Shown: in pieces, positions 40,796-48,404 of the stretch | Position numbering within the stretch: the stretch's first letter is position 1 | How the letters are laid out: each line of letters opens with the position of its first letter | Assembly: GCF_030929555.1 (NCBI RefSeq) | Contig: NZ_JAVFVT010000051.1 | Span: 1-48,404, forward strand | DNA: 48,404 nucleotides | Direction: 5' to 3' | Source of the DNA: Paenibacillus sp. LHD-117 | Lineage (GTDB): Bacteria > Bacillota > Bacilli > Paenibacillales > Paenibacillaceae | Position numbers and translations under genes: made by a program | Notes under the pieces: generated by a model | The model's input: only the letters and a program-made list of their open reading frames with translations | What the model was told of the DNA's origin: nothing | Databases searched by the model: none

Positions 40796-42358
40796 CTAAT
40801 TCGATAGTTCCTGCTCCGGTTTCTTCCATTCGTATAACGTAATTCGGGAATAAACCGGATCGAATAACGACTCGGAATCAAACCGGGCGACTGGTACAAA
40901 AGACGATCCCGAACCGGCGGCTTGCTCCATAAATCCGCTGCGCACATGATTCGTCACGAACACCCGCCGACCCGTCCCGGCGTTCGCGAGCGCCAGGAAA
41001 TAATCGTATGTGTAAATCTTGCGATGCTCGTAGCCGGCCCGCAAATAACCTAACACGCGGCTTTCCTCCCATGTGTACAGCACGAGCGGCTGCTCCATCG
41101 CCTTCAAATAGTCGTTCATCTGATAGACCGCTGGCCTTTGCTCGGCTTGAAGCTTGAGCATTTGCGCACCGACGGCCGTCTGAACGGTTATGAGGGCCGC
41201 GATCGCGACCTGAATGGCAGTCGCTGCAGCCTGATTCCAAGTGCGATCGGAGCTCCGTTCGGGAGGATACTTTAGCAGCTGCGCGGTTTTCATGGCCGTC
41301 GCGTACAGGACGAGCAGCAACGGCCCGGCGACCGGGGCAATATGGCGCGGCTTCTCGATATTTTGGCCGAGCAGCACCCAAGCCGCGTATACCGCGAGGC
41401 AAACGAGCAGCCATTTACTTTGCTCCAGAACGACGAATGCCTTCCGCTTGCTACTCCCGAGTCTCCATATCCCGTAACCGGTGAGCGCCAGGAGCAGCGC
41501 ATACAGCGCTCCGAGCGCGCCAGAACGGCTAAGCCATACATCCCGAATCAAGTGATCGGCGACGAGCACGACGAATCTTGTACCTATCGGGACGTTCGCG
41601 GAGGCGACGCCGCCGCCCCATTCGGAGAAATGTCCGGCCACGAATGCCATGGATAACGTCCAGAACCCTTGCAGCGTCCCTTCGGACCATACAAGCCCGC
41701 TGATCCAAATGAGCTGCGCTCCCACGGCGCCCGCGATTGCCAGCGTCAACCTTCGAAACCTCATTTGCTTGTCCGCATCCGTTCTGTATTGGAATGCCAA
41801 AAGCAGCAGCAGCGCCAACCCGAATGGAAAGTACGACAAACGAATGCCCATCAGCACGCTAAACAACAGGATCGAAATGGCTAAGCGGACGCTCGATCGC
41901 GGACGTTCCGCAGCCGACTTCACGCTCCATAAGTACCACCAAAGCACCGCGATGCCCGCGCATTCGGACATCGGCCTCGAGCCCATCAGCCATAAGTACG
42001 GCGCCGATAAAACAGCGGCGGCCGCCCATCCCGCTGAGCTTAACCCGACAACTCTTCTGGCCAGCAGCGCAATCGGGATAGCCGAACTACATGCAAGCAC
42101 CGCGTTCCAGGCAATCATCGCTTTCGCCGGATCCGTCACCCACGCGTGGAACAGCTTCGCCCCCGCGATGAAATACGGGTACCCCGGAAAGTGGGGCTGC
42201 ATGGCCAGAAGATCGAATCGCTCCACCGCGAGCACGAAGTCCACTTCATCCCATGCGCGCACGAAAGGGCTTGCGTACCACAGGTTGATCCCTAGCAGCG
42301 TCAGAACCAGAGCGGCGGCGGCGCCGAATGACCAATGGCGAACGATTCGCTGCAGCAT
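40796..42358 (-). CDS. GT-C-type polytopic glycosyltransferase (ArnT/GT39-like)
   Basis: This 520-residue protein has about ten or more membrane helices, an acidic first outer loop (FVRAWDEVDFVLAVERFDLLAMQPHFPGYPYF) and a soluble C-terminal part of about 90 residues. That is the layout of GT-C transferases that take sugars from polyprenyl phosphates. The WDEVDF acidic pair is in the position of the catalytic Asp. The ATG at 42358 has GGGGGG 8 bases upstream. A 30-bp gap separates it from the upstream GT2 gene, which could make its donor. The acceptor, perhaps a wall polymer or surface protein, is unknown. Confidence 0.75.
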   Translation of the reverse strand: MLQRIVRHWSFGAAAALVLTLLGINLWYASPFVRAWDEVDFVLAVERFDLLAMQPHFPGYPYFIAGAKLFHAWVTDPAKAMIAWNAVLACSSAIPIALLARRVVGLSSAGWAAAAVLSAPYLWLMGSRPMSECAGIAVLWWYLWSVKSAAERPRSSVRLAISILLFSVLMGIRLSYFPFGLALLLLLAFQYRTDADKQMRFRRLTLAIAGAVGAQLIWISGLVWSEGTLQGFWTLSMAFVAGHFSEWGGGVASANVPIGTRFVVLVADHLIRDVWLSRSGALGALYALLLALTGYGIWRLGSSKRKAFVVLEQSKWLLVCLAVYAAWVLLGQNIEKPRHIAPVAGPLLLVLYATAMKTAQLLKYPPERSSDRTWNQAAATAIQVAIAALITVQTAVGAQMLKLQAEQRPAVYQMNDYLKAMEQPLVLYTWEESRVLGYLRAGYEHRKIYTYDYFLALANAGTGRRVFVTNHVRSGFMEQAAGSGSSFVPVARFDSESLFDPVYSRITLYEWKKPEQELSN

Positions 42359-42388
42359 CGAGCTGTCCCCCCTCAAGTGCGGCCGCCA

Positions 42389-43156
42389 TTACGTTTGCCA
42401 GCCCGATGTTTCCTTCGGCTGCCTGCGCGTGGGAAAGGAAGCACGGCGCGGAACCGGACGCCTCATTTCTCTGTAAATCGCAGGGATGACGGAAGAGACG
42501 TACTCGCGAAATCGGATGAAGGACTGCCCTTTCGTCCTTACGCTGTAGGCAATGGGTACTTCCTCCAGACGGAAGCCCTTCCTCAGCAAGTTCAATGTGA
42601 GCACCTGGGCATAGTTGTAATCGTGAATAATTTCCGCGCTTTCCATCGCTTCCCGCGAGAACCCCCGCATGCCGGATTGACCGTCATAAATCCATTTGCC
42701 CAGCAAGACGGATTGAAGCAGCGTGAACAAATAGTTCCCCAGCCTCCGATGCAGCTTCATGCCGAAGATGCTTCCCTTAAAGCGGGAACCAAACGTATAA
42801 TCCGCCGCGTTGTTCATAATCGGAGCAACCACATCGGGAATTTGCTCCGGAGGATATTCATTGTCCGCGTCGATCATCAGCCCGATATCCGCGCCGAGCC
42901 GGCAGCACTGTGTCAGTCCTTCCCTGACGGCAGCCCCTAGCCCCCTGTTTCGCTCGAAGGAAAACACCGCGTCCGCGCCTGCTTCCTTGGCCGCTTCTGC
43001 CGTCCGGTCGGTGGATCCATCGTCGATCACGATGACCTGAACGCGATAATCGGGATGGAACGCTCTCGGAATTCGGGCAATGACGCTTTCGATGTTGCCG
43101 GCTTCGTTATGCGCCGGGATAAAGACGATAAGCTTCTTGTTGCAGGTTGCGTTCAT
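42389..43156 (-). CDS. GT2 family polyprenyl-phosphate glycosyltransferase (DPM1-like)
   Basis: This 255-residue protein has the GT-A fold of dolichol-phosphate-mannose-synthase-like enzymes. VFIPAHNEAGNIESVI begins it, VIDDGSTDRT binds the nucleotide, and DADNEYPPEQI is the metal-binding D-x-D region. No transmembrane helices follow, so it belongs to the short soluble or peripheral type. AGAGGA lies 6 bases before the ATG at 43156. It lies between a membrane phosphodiesterase and a GT-C transferase, fitting a role in loading a lipid carrier with a sugar for the next enzyme. Confidence 0.85.
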   Translation of the reverse strand: MNATCNKKLIVFIPAHNEAGNIESVIARIPRAFHPDYRVQVIVIDDGSTDRTAEAAKEAGADAVFSFERNRGLGAAVREGLTQCCRLGADIGLMIDADNEYPPEQIPDVVAPIMNNAADYTFGSRFKGSIFGMKLHRRLGNYLFTLLQSVLLGKWIYDGQSGMRGFSREAMESAEIIHDYNYAQVLTLNLLRKGFRLEEVPIAYSVRTKGQSFIRFREYVSSVIPAIYREMRRPVPRRASFPTRRQPKETSGWQT

Positions 43157-43192
43157 CGGATTCCTCTTTTCGTCTATCAATTCAATAAGGGC

Positions 43193-44662
43193 TTAGGGAT
43201 TTAAGGCGTCCGTCAGCACCTTCCCGCGGCTTGCGTTCGGATACGGGGAGCCCAATAAGTAAGCAAGCGTCGGAGCTACGGAGACGAGCGAATGTCTATC
43301 ATCGACTCTGACGCCCCGTTTAATGGCCGGACCATGCAGGAAAAAAGGGACGAACCGTTCACCTTCATCCAAGTGGCCATGACCGCCGATGCCGTCGGCT
43401 TGACCGTGATCGGCGCAAACGATTAGCGTCGTATTCCGCATCATGCCTTGATCCGTCAGCCATTGGACGAATTCCTCCACCAGCCTGTCGGCCTCGGCGA
43501 TCTTCTGCAAGTATTCGTCGTAAAGCACGCCCATGCTATGACCGGTTTGATCGACGGCAATCATCTGGACGACGAACAAGTCCGGATTTTGTTCGGCCAT
43601 TATTTTTTTGGCCCGGTCGATTATATTGCGATCCGCTTTGTCGTTGTGCATGACCGCCGTCACACTTTCGACGTCGTCGCCCATCGAGTCGATGAGATGC
43701 GCGATGCCAAGCAGGCGCCCTCTCTTCCCGACCTTCCTCAGCGAATCGAAAATGCTTTCCACCCGGATGCCCAGCTTCCATACCATATTGGAACGAATGC
43801 CGTGATCCCTCGGATAAGCTCCGGTGAACATCGAGGAGAAACAGACGACCGTTCTCGCCGGGTACACCGTCTCCATCTGCGTATATTCGGTCCCCTCCTG
43901 CCGCAGCTTCTTGAGGAACGGCGCGTCGGCCTCCTCGAACCGTTCCTTCCGCATGCCGTCCACGACAATGACGATCACCTTCTCGTTCGCCGCCATTCCG
44001 GTTCTGTCCGGATCCGCGGTGTACAGCTCCGGTTCTTTGGGTTTCCAATCGAACAAATGGCGATGGAGGATCCAACTGTACAGCCACAAGCTTGCCGTGA
44101 AGATGCCGAGCACGATCACCTCATCCAAGATTGCAGGGGCAGGCTCGGCGTTTCCGCCAGGTGACAACAAGACATAGAACCGATTCCAGACAAATAGTAG
44201 CAGCAGCAGCTTCGGCAGTTGTTCCTGAGCGTTGCCGCTCGTCGAATCGCTGTTCTTCAGCACAAGCTTCCAGAACCTTCTGAAGTTCCACCATGACGTG
44301 CCGATTCGCATCCGGTAATAGAAGGTGCCCCAGAAGAAAATGGTGAAAAACAGGTACAAGCCTATTGCGGCGGCATATAGCAGAAGATGTTCCGGCTCCC
44401 ATAGAAGCAGTGCGGCCACGACCGGAAACCATAAATAATTGCGCAGAAACAGCGGAAAATCATAATGGTAAAAGATCGCGAGCATAGGCAGGATTATCAG
44501 CAGGCTAAGACCGGCGGCCGCCCAGAAACCGCCAGCCGTCCATTGATCAAGCCGGTAAAGCAAAAAGACGGAGACGGTAAATATGGGGGTAAACGGCTTG
44601 CCCTCATTTAATAGATTCCAACATCTCGCCGCCACGATTTCGAATGCCGATGCTTGTTTCAT
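43193..44662 (-). CDS. Membrane-bound alkaline-phosphatase-superfamily phosphodiesterase
   Basis: This 489-residue protein has about six or seven N-terminal membrane helices (to about residue 210). A catalytic domain of the type I phosphodiesterase / nucleotide pyrophosphatase group follows (about 230-489). Metal and nucleophile motifs are VIVIVVDGMRKE, the Thr/Ser region YPARTVVCFSSMFTGAYPRDHGI, VDQTGHSMG, VCADHGQADGIGGHG and the final His-containing segment. It could hydrolyse or transfer phosphodiesters such as phosphoglycerol on surface polymers. The ATG at 44662 has AGAGGA 8 bases upstream. A perfect Fur box stands 31-49 bp before it, so iron controls the unit it heads. Confidence 0.83.
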   Translation of the reverse strand: MKQASAFEIVAARCWNLLNEGKPFTPIFTVSVFLLYRLDQWTAGGFWAAAGLSLLIILPMLAIFYHYDFPLFLRNYLWFPVVAALLLWEPEHLLLYAAAIGLYLFFTIFFWGTFYYRMRIGTSWWNFRRFWKLVLKNSDSTSGNAQEQLPKLLLLLFVWNRFYVLLSPGGNAEPAPAILDEVIVLGIFTASLWLYSWILHRHLFDWKPKEPELYTADPDRTGMAANEKVIVIVVDGMRKERFEEADAPFLKKLRQEGTEYTQMETVYPARTVVCFSSMFTGAYPRDHGIRSNMVWKLGIRVESIFDSLRKVGKRGRLLGIAHLIDSMGDDVESVTAVMHNDKADRNIIDRAKKIMAEQNPDLFVVQMIAVDQTGHSMGVLYDEYLQKIAEADRLVEEFVQWLTDQGMMRNTTLIVCADHGQADGIGGHGHLDEGERFVPFFLHGPAIKRGVRVDDRHSLVSVAPTLAYLLGSPYPNASRGKVLTDALNP

Positions 44663-44692
44663 TACATGTTCCTCTCGGTTGTTTCTTTTCGT

Positions 44693-44711
44693 GATAATGA
44701 TTATCATTCTG
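44693..44711. promoter_or_regulatory. Fur box heading the phosphodiesterase/glycan/FTR1 unit
   Basis: TGATAATGATTATCATTCT contains a perfect TGATAAT-G-ATTATCA palindrome. A TATAAT -10 box on the minus strand (44730-44725) lies just upstream, so bound Fur would cover the transcription start. The -35 box is poor. Confidence 0.9.
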
Positions 44712-44800
44712 AGTACATTTGCAATTATAGCGAATGAAAATGAGAAAACGCTGTGAAAAACAAAAAAAGTTCGACTGCGGGATTTGCGGCCCGCCGCAAA

Positions 44801-44836
44801 CAAAAATAGCGCCCGCCCCATTTAGGGGCGAGCGCT
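44801..44836 (-). terminator. Terminator of the orphan siderophore-binding gene
   Basis: AGCGCCCGCCCC pairs with GGGGCGAGCGCT with one wobble; T5 follows on the minus strand. A second hairpin, TTTGCGGC/GCCGCAAA, lies at 44783-44800. Confidence 0.88.
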
Positions 44837-44848
44837 TCCGATAAGCGA

Positions 44849-45808
44849 TTAGTTCTCGAGAAAGCCTTTTTTGAAAATATCCAACATGTATTCGAGCGAG
44901 ATTGGATCGCTGTAGGTCACGGCCTCGGTATCGAGCTCGATAACATGGCCGTTCTTGACGGCCGGAATGTTATTCCATGTCTCTGTTTTCATGAACGCAT
45001 TGTCTGCTGCGCTGCTTCTGCTGATGACGATGTAATCGCCCGCGTAGTCCGGAACGGTCTCTAGCGACAACGTATAGTAGCCCGGTCCAAGCGCGTCCGT
45101 CTTCACCTTCTCGGTCATGTTAAGGCCCATGGCTTGGTACAAAATTTCCGTGCCGCGCGCCCAGTTGTTGCCGAATACGTAGTAGTCCTTCGAATCCGTT
45201 TCGAAGACGGAGACGGTCGCGTCCGCGCCGATCTTCGCTTTGATTTCTTCGCCTGCCGCCGCAGCGCGCGCCTTGAAGTCGTCGATCCAGGCTTGCGCTT
45301 CCTTCTCCTTGTTCAGCAGCTTGCCGATCTCCAGCTGTTGATTCAAGTAGTCCAACTTGCCCCAAGTGTACACGACGGTCGGAGCGATTTCGGCCAATTT
45401 GTCCAAGTTCTTCGAATAAGAACCCGCCACGATCAGATCCGGCTCCAGCTCGATGATCTTCTCGAGATCCTCGTCCGTTACCGTTTCGACGTTAGCCAGC
45501 TTGTCGGTGAAGAGCGGATTTTTTTTCGTCCACTCGTCGACGCCGACCAGCGTTCCTTCTAGCGACAAAATGTTAGGAGCGTTCGTCAGACCGATGATGC
45601 GCGTCGGGCTCGCCGGTACCTCGATCGGTCCCATCTCGGACTGATACGTGATTTTGCCGGTGTGCGCCTCTGCCGACGGCGACGGACTTGCTTCGGCCGA
45701 CGGGCTCGGGCTCGCCGACGCCCCGCCTTCATTCGCGGTATTGTTGTTGCCGCATGCGCTCACGATCAGCATGAGCAGCGCCAGCATTGGAATCCAAACT
45801 TTTTTCAT
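44849..45808 (-). CDS. Orphan siderophore-binding lipoprotein (FecB-like)
   Basis: This 319-residue lipoprotein has the lipobox VSACGN and a repetitive Ser-Pro-Ala-Glu linker (residues about 28-48). The FecB/TroA fold follows: GPIEVPASPTRIIGLTNAPNILSLEGTLVGVDEW, LEKIIELEPDLIVAGSYSK, EIAPTVVY and the C-terminal AVKNGHVIELDTEA. No permease or ATPase is adjacent, so it must share a transporter, possibly the one at 30798-33720. A Fur box lies just before it and a promoter just beyond. It is transcribed alone, ending at the terminator at 44801-44836. Confidence 0.88.
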   Translation of the reverse strand: MKKVWIPMLALLMLIVSACGNNNTANEGGASASPSPSAEASPSPSAEAHTGKITYQSEMGPIEVPASPTRIIGLTNAPNILSLEGTLVGVDEWTKKNPLFTDKLANVETVTDEDLEKIIELEPDLIVAGSYSKNLDKLAEIAPTVVYTWGKLDYLNQQLEIGKLLNKEKEAQAWIDDFKARAAAAGEEIKAKIGADATVSVFETDSKDYYVFGNNWARGTEILYQAMGLNMTEKVKTDALGPGYYTLSLETVPDYAGDYIVISRSSAADNAFMKTETWNNIPAVKNGHVIELDTEAVTYSDPISLEYMLDIFKKGFLEN

Positions 45809-45854
45809 GATGGTATTCTCCCCTTTATGTAGAATAACGACTCAACTTACACAG

Positions 45855-45874
45855 TGAAAATGATTATCATTTTC
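45855..45874. promoter_or_regulatory. Fur box of the orphan siderophore-binding gene
   Basis: TGAAAATGATTATCATTTTC is an almost perfect Fur palindrome about 47 bp before the ATG and downstream of the -10 box. Confidence 0.92.
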
Positions 45875-45886
45875 CTCAACTTCATT

Positions 45887-45916
45887 ACTATAATAAGAGC
45901 GCCCCCGGTTTGTCAA
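45887..45916 (-). promoter_or_regulatory. Promoter of the orphan siderophore-binding gene
   Basis: On the minus strand TTGACA (45916-45911) and TATAGT (45892-45887) are separated by 18 bp, directly upstream of the Fur box. Confidence 0.75.
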
Positions 45917-45967
45917 TAGCCCTATTCGCAAAAATCGTTAAGCCACAAGGTGAAACGGCTGGCGCAA

Positions 45968-46001
45968 CAAAAACCGCCCTCGGCCTAAGCCAAAGGCGGT
46001 T
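45968..46001 (-). terminator. Terminator of the stalk-domain gene
   Basis: AACCGCC and GGCGGTT pair, with a further CGGCC/GGC-type inner stem. A T-run follows on the minus strand. Confidence 0.85.
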
Positions 46002-46018
46002 CGCAATAGACGCGATCC

Positions 46019-47176
46019 TTATTTGAGATCGTAAATGTATTTCGTATCCTTGCTGTCGATGAAATAATAATGGTTCAGCTGCAGGCGGTTTCCTTCACGC
46101 GTTACGACATTCAGCCCGTCCCAGTTCGCGAATTCGGGACTCAGCTTATCCAGGGATTGATAGATGTCCCACTGTGCCTTGGACAGCAGCGTCTCCGTCA
46201 AATTCACCGTTTCCTTCGTCTTCTGGTTCACGAGCGTCAGCCAGCCGGTCCGATCCGGCCGAACGACCATAAACTCGTCGTCGTACCACTCGACGTGGAA
46301 ATTCTCGTCCTCGTATCCCGTCAACGCTTGCAGGTCATGCGTAGCGACGATCGCCCCTTCATGATTTACCTCGTAGAGAGTAGAGCCGTTGACGAGCAAG
46401 GCGTGCATGGCGCTCGACCAATCGATCCCCCTCACCGGATGGCCATAATAATAGGCCTTCGATTCCAGCGTCAGCTTCCCGCCGGAGACGACCAGCTTGT
46501 AGATCAAGCTGTTGTTGGCCGGCTCGCCGTAATTGTCGTACGCCTTCAGCACGAAGGTTTGGTCGGACAACGTCGCGATTTCCAGCTGCCCATATCCCTT
46601 TATCGCCACATTCGTATCCGCTACTAACCTCGAAGGTTCCGCACCTTTGGCTGCATGCAGCTCTCCGTCCTCGCGAGCCAACCAAAACCCGATTCCGGCG
46701 TAATCCAAAAACATATAAGGTTCTTCTCGCGTCAACGCGACATGCCGCTTCTTCTCGTCCCAAGCCACTTTGCCTCCGAACGCTTGGGTGACGAACCGGA
46801 CCGGCACGTATACGACGCCGTTTTTGTTGATCGGGGCCGTGCGCATGACCACCTTCTCGCCATTGATCTCGGCTTCCTTGCTCCCGAGCGTCAGCTCGAC
46901 GGCAACGTCGGGATGGCTCATGACGATCCGCCGTTCCTCCGCAATCCATGTCGTCTTTCCGTTCAGCAGCCTGCCCATCTCCCTCAGCGGCAAATAAGCG
47001 GAGCCGTCTTGCAGGAAAGGCTGGTTCTGGAACGTCTCCTCCCACGTGTTAAGCGATACCGTAACGGGCTTCGGTTCCGGCGAGGCGTTCGCCATGCCCG
47101 GACATTGGCTGACTCCCATCACGGCGAAAACGAATAACAGGGCCAGAGCTATTTTTTGTTTTAATCGTCTCTTCAT
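46019..47176 (-). CDS. Secreted stalk-domain protein of unknown function
   Basis: This 385-residue protein has a signal peptide (to about residue 32). A stalk domain (about 38-150) shows the repeats GSAYLPLREMGRLLNGKTTWI and GVVYVPVRFVTQAFGGKVAWD. The following 235 residues look like repeated beta-strands, possibly a partial propeller (LEIATLSDQTFVLKAYDNYG, SLIYKLVVSGGKLTLESKAY, STLYEVNHEGAIVATHDL). No catalytic motif is seen. GGGAGGG suits the second of two adjacent ATG codons (47176). It is a single gene with its own terminator. Confidence 0.75.
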   Translation of the reverse strand: MKRRLKQKIALALLFVFAVMGVSQCPGMANASPEPKPVTVSLNTWEETFQNQPFLQDGSAYLPLREMGRLLNGKTTWIAEERRIVMSHPDVAVELTLGSKEAEINGEKVVMRTAPINKNGVVYVPVRFVTQAFGGKVAWDEKKRHVALTREEPYMFLDYAGIGFWLAREDGELHAAKGAEPSRLVADTNVAIKGYGQLEIATLSDQTFVLKAYDNYGEPANNSLIYKLVVSGGKLTLESKAYYYGHPVRGIDWSSAMHALLVNGSTLYEVNHEGAIVATHDLQALTGYEDENFHVEWYDDEFMVVRPDRTGWLTLVNQKTKETVNLTETLLSKAQWDIYQSLDKLSPEFANWDGLNVVTREGNRLQLNHYYFIDSKDTKYIYDLK

Positions 47177-47269
47177 CATTTCCCTCCCGGTCGTCCACTA
47201 TGGTTCTTCTAGTAAGACGCCGTCTCGGAAAGAAAAGTTGCCTTAGGTTTTCATATTTATTTCCACCGA

Positions 47270-48067
47270 TTAGATGATTCGGAATATCGGTTCATCCGCC
47301 AAAAATTGAACGGGCAGGCTCGGATACCGACTTTGGAGCCGCTTGGCCAGCAGCTTCATGCCCGCTTCTTCACTCTCTGCATGGCCCAAAACGATGGCGG
47401 CCCTGGATCGCCCTTGATAGACGGCGTCCCTGACGTATTCCGGCGTCTCCCATTCCGGTCCCTCGCCGTATATGATCAGATCGAGACGATGCTCCTCGAA
47501 TAAGGGGATCGCCACGTCGCCCTTCCCTCTGTAACCCGCCAGCAAGCCTACTCGGCTGCAAGACAAATCGAGATCCCCCGTTACGCGAACAAAAGCAAGG
47601 CCAAGCCGTTCCTTCACGTACGCGGCCGCTTCCCGGACCGTCATGGGCGGTATCTCAGCTATGGAGGTTACCGGTCGGTGCTCCGTCACGTAACCGTTCC
47701 AGTCCAGCGCCTCGATCAGCCCTTCCATGATGCCATCCGGCCGGTAACGGTGGATGTAGTCGTGAAGCCGGAACAGGGCGAGGTTCGATTCGAGCATGAA
47801 CCTTTTTTTGGCCTCGTATACCGGATCGCCTGCAAGCGTATGCCCAAAGGCTTCATGATGGCTATAAAAAGGCGCCTCGTGCGCAATAACCAGATTGGCG
47901 CCGAGCGCCGCCGCTTCCTCTATCACCCGCTGCGTCGGCATGAACGCCGTCACGATTCCAGTCACTTCCGCTTGCGGATCCCCGAATTGGAGCGTGTCCA
48001 CCGTATTCTCGATCCTATCGAGCGGTTCTATCAAAAATCGAATAATATCCTGCACCGTTTCTTTCAT
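47270..48067 (-). CDS. Nif3-family dinuclear-metal protein
   Basis: This 265-residue protein matches the Nif3/DUF34 (YqfO-like) family, toroidal hexamers with a dinuclear metal site. The metal-binding His/Asp/Glu pattern appears in NLVIAHEAPFYSHHE, LALFRLHDYIHRY and, near the end, AIVLGHAESEEAGM. DRIENTVDTLQFGDPQAEVTGIVTAFMPTQRVIEEA is the typical opening. It lacks the PII-like insert of longer Bacillus members. Family functions are poorly known (metal insertion or GTP cyclohydrolase-like roles have been proposed). It is apparently monocistronic. Confidence 0.88.
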   Translation of the reverse strand: MKETVQDIIRFLIEPLDRIENTVDTLQFGDPQAEVTGIVTAFMPTQRVIEEAAALGANLVIAHEAPFYSHHEAFGHTLAGDPVYEAKKRFMLESNLALFRLHDYIHRYRPDGIMEGLIEALDWNGYVTEHRPVTSIAEIPPMTVREAAAYVKERLGLAFVRVTGDLDLSCSRVGLLAGYRGKGDVAIPLFEEHRLDLIIYGEGPEWETPEYVRDAVYQGRSRAAIVLGHAESEEAGMKLLAKRLQSRYPSLPVQFLADEPIFRII

Positions 48068-48404
48068 CGCTGCGAAGCCCCTTTCATATCACCTACGAGA
48101 AAAGTGTACGCTGTCCCGCTCCAACCGGCAACAAGAAAGAACCGCGCCCGCAGAGCGCGATATTCTTAAGGATTCTATTAGCGTTTCAGTTCCAGAACGT
48201 AAATCGAATCCCCGCGCGGCGCGAGTACCGGTTGCAACCCTCGAATCGAATTCTTCGGGCGCTCGCGTGACTGTTGATGCATTTGTCAGGCTGTTGGGAA
48301 ACCCCACTAATGAAATTGTCTTGAGACTTTTTATTGGAGGAGAGACGCATAAACATGCGGAATTACTCACCCCGCTAGCTTAGCGAGGTGCGTGGCTATT
48401 TTCT
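48068..48404. other. Gene-free right edge
   Basis: I find no convincing gene. GCATTTGTCAGGCTGTTGGG at 48271-48290 is the inverted relative of bases at about 106-127 at the left edge. The sequence may belong to a dispersed element cut by the window end. Confidence 0.3.

Noticed and set aside
48089..48370. 93-codon minus-strand open frame at the right edge
   Set aside because: No ribosome site, no recognisable domain and a composition unlike neighbouring genes.

Overview
The window looks like a chromosomal segment of a Gram-positive, spore-forming Paenibacillaceae bacterium, close to Cohnella or Paenibacillus. Supporting traits are AGGAGG-type ribosome sites, GC-rich genes, four proteins with the stalk (copper-amine-oxidase N-terminal-like) domain, an SLH-anchored GH18 protein, a SleB-type cortex hydrolase, T-box control of an aminoacyl-tRNA synthetase, and lipoproteins in place of periplasmic proteins. 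I see no rRNA, tRNA, intact insertion sequence or prophage.

Layout. (1) 1-664: gene-free, with six imperfect 52-bp hairpin repeats and a terminator. (2) 665-11217: a nine-gene minus-strand operon read from a near-consensus promoter at about 11200. It encodes a CocE-type hydrolase, a RutB-like cysteine hydrolase fused to a cupin, a creatininase, a TauT/NitT-type ABC importer, an FAD oxidase, a CodA/AtzC-like deaminase and a DeoR repressor. It looks like uptake and stepwise breakdown of an unidentified nitrogen-containing small molecule. (3) 11394-17093: envelope and spore-related secreted proteins and an ECF sigma/anti-sigma pair. (4) 17314-22167: a DrrAB-type drug exporter, a protein joining a winged-helix domain to a gyrase-B-like ATP-binding domain, an EcsC protein and a TetR repressor whose operator resembles a site in front of the exporter. 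(5) 22177-26691: a lipoprotein, an SRPBCC protein, a frameshifted membrane gene and a GH88/AraC pair. (6) 26702-29567: eight 51-bp hairpin repeats, then a threonyl-tRNA synthetase without TGS domain or editing residues, behind two tandem T-boxes. (7) 29595-45916: an iron island with five Fur boxes. It holds a siderophore ABC system, a two-component system with a ferric-binding protein, an FTR1 permease with two unusual secreted partners, three glycan or phosphodiester genes in the same apparent transcription unit, and an orphan siderophore-binding lipoprotein. (8) 46019-48404: a stalk-domain protein, a Nif3-family protein and a gene-free end.

The most unusual items are the winged-helix/gyrase-B fusion beside a drug exporter, the editing-dead ThrRS with tandem T-boxes, the Fur-controlled unit mixing glycan genes with FTR1, and the nine-gene catabolic operon. 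Gene starts were chosen by ribosome-binding-site spacing. All functions come from reading motifs by eye; no database search was run.
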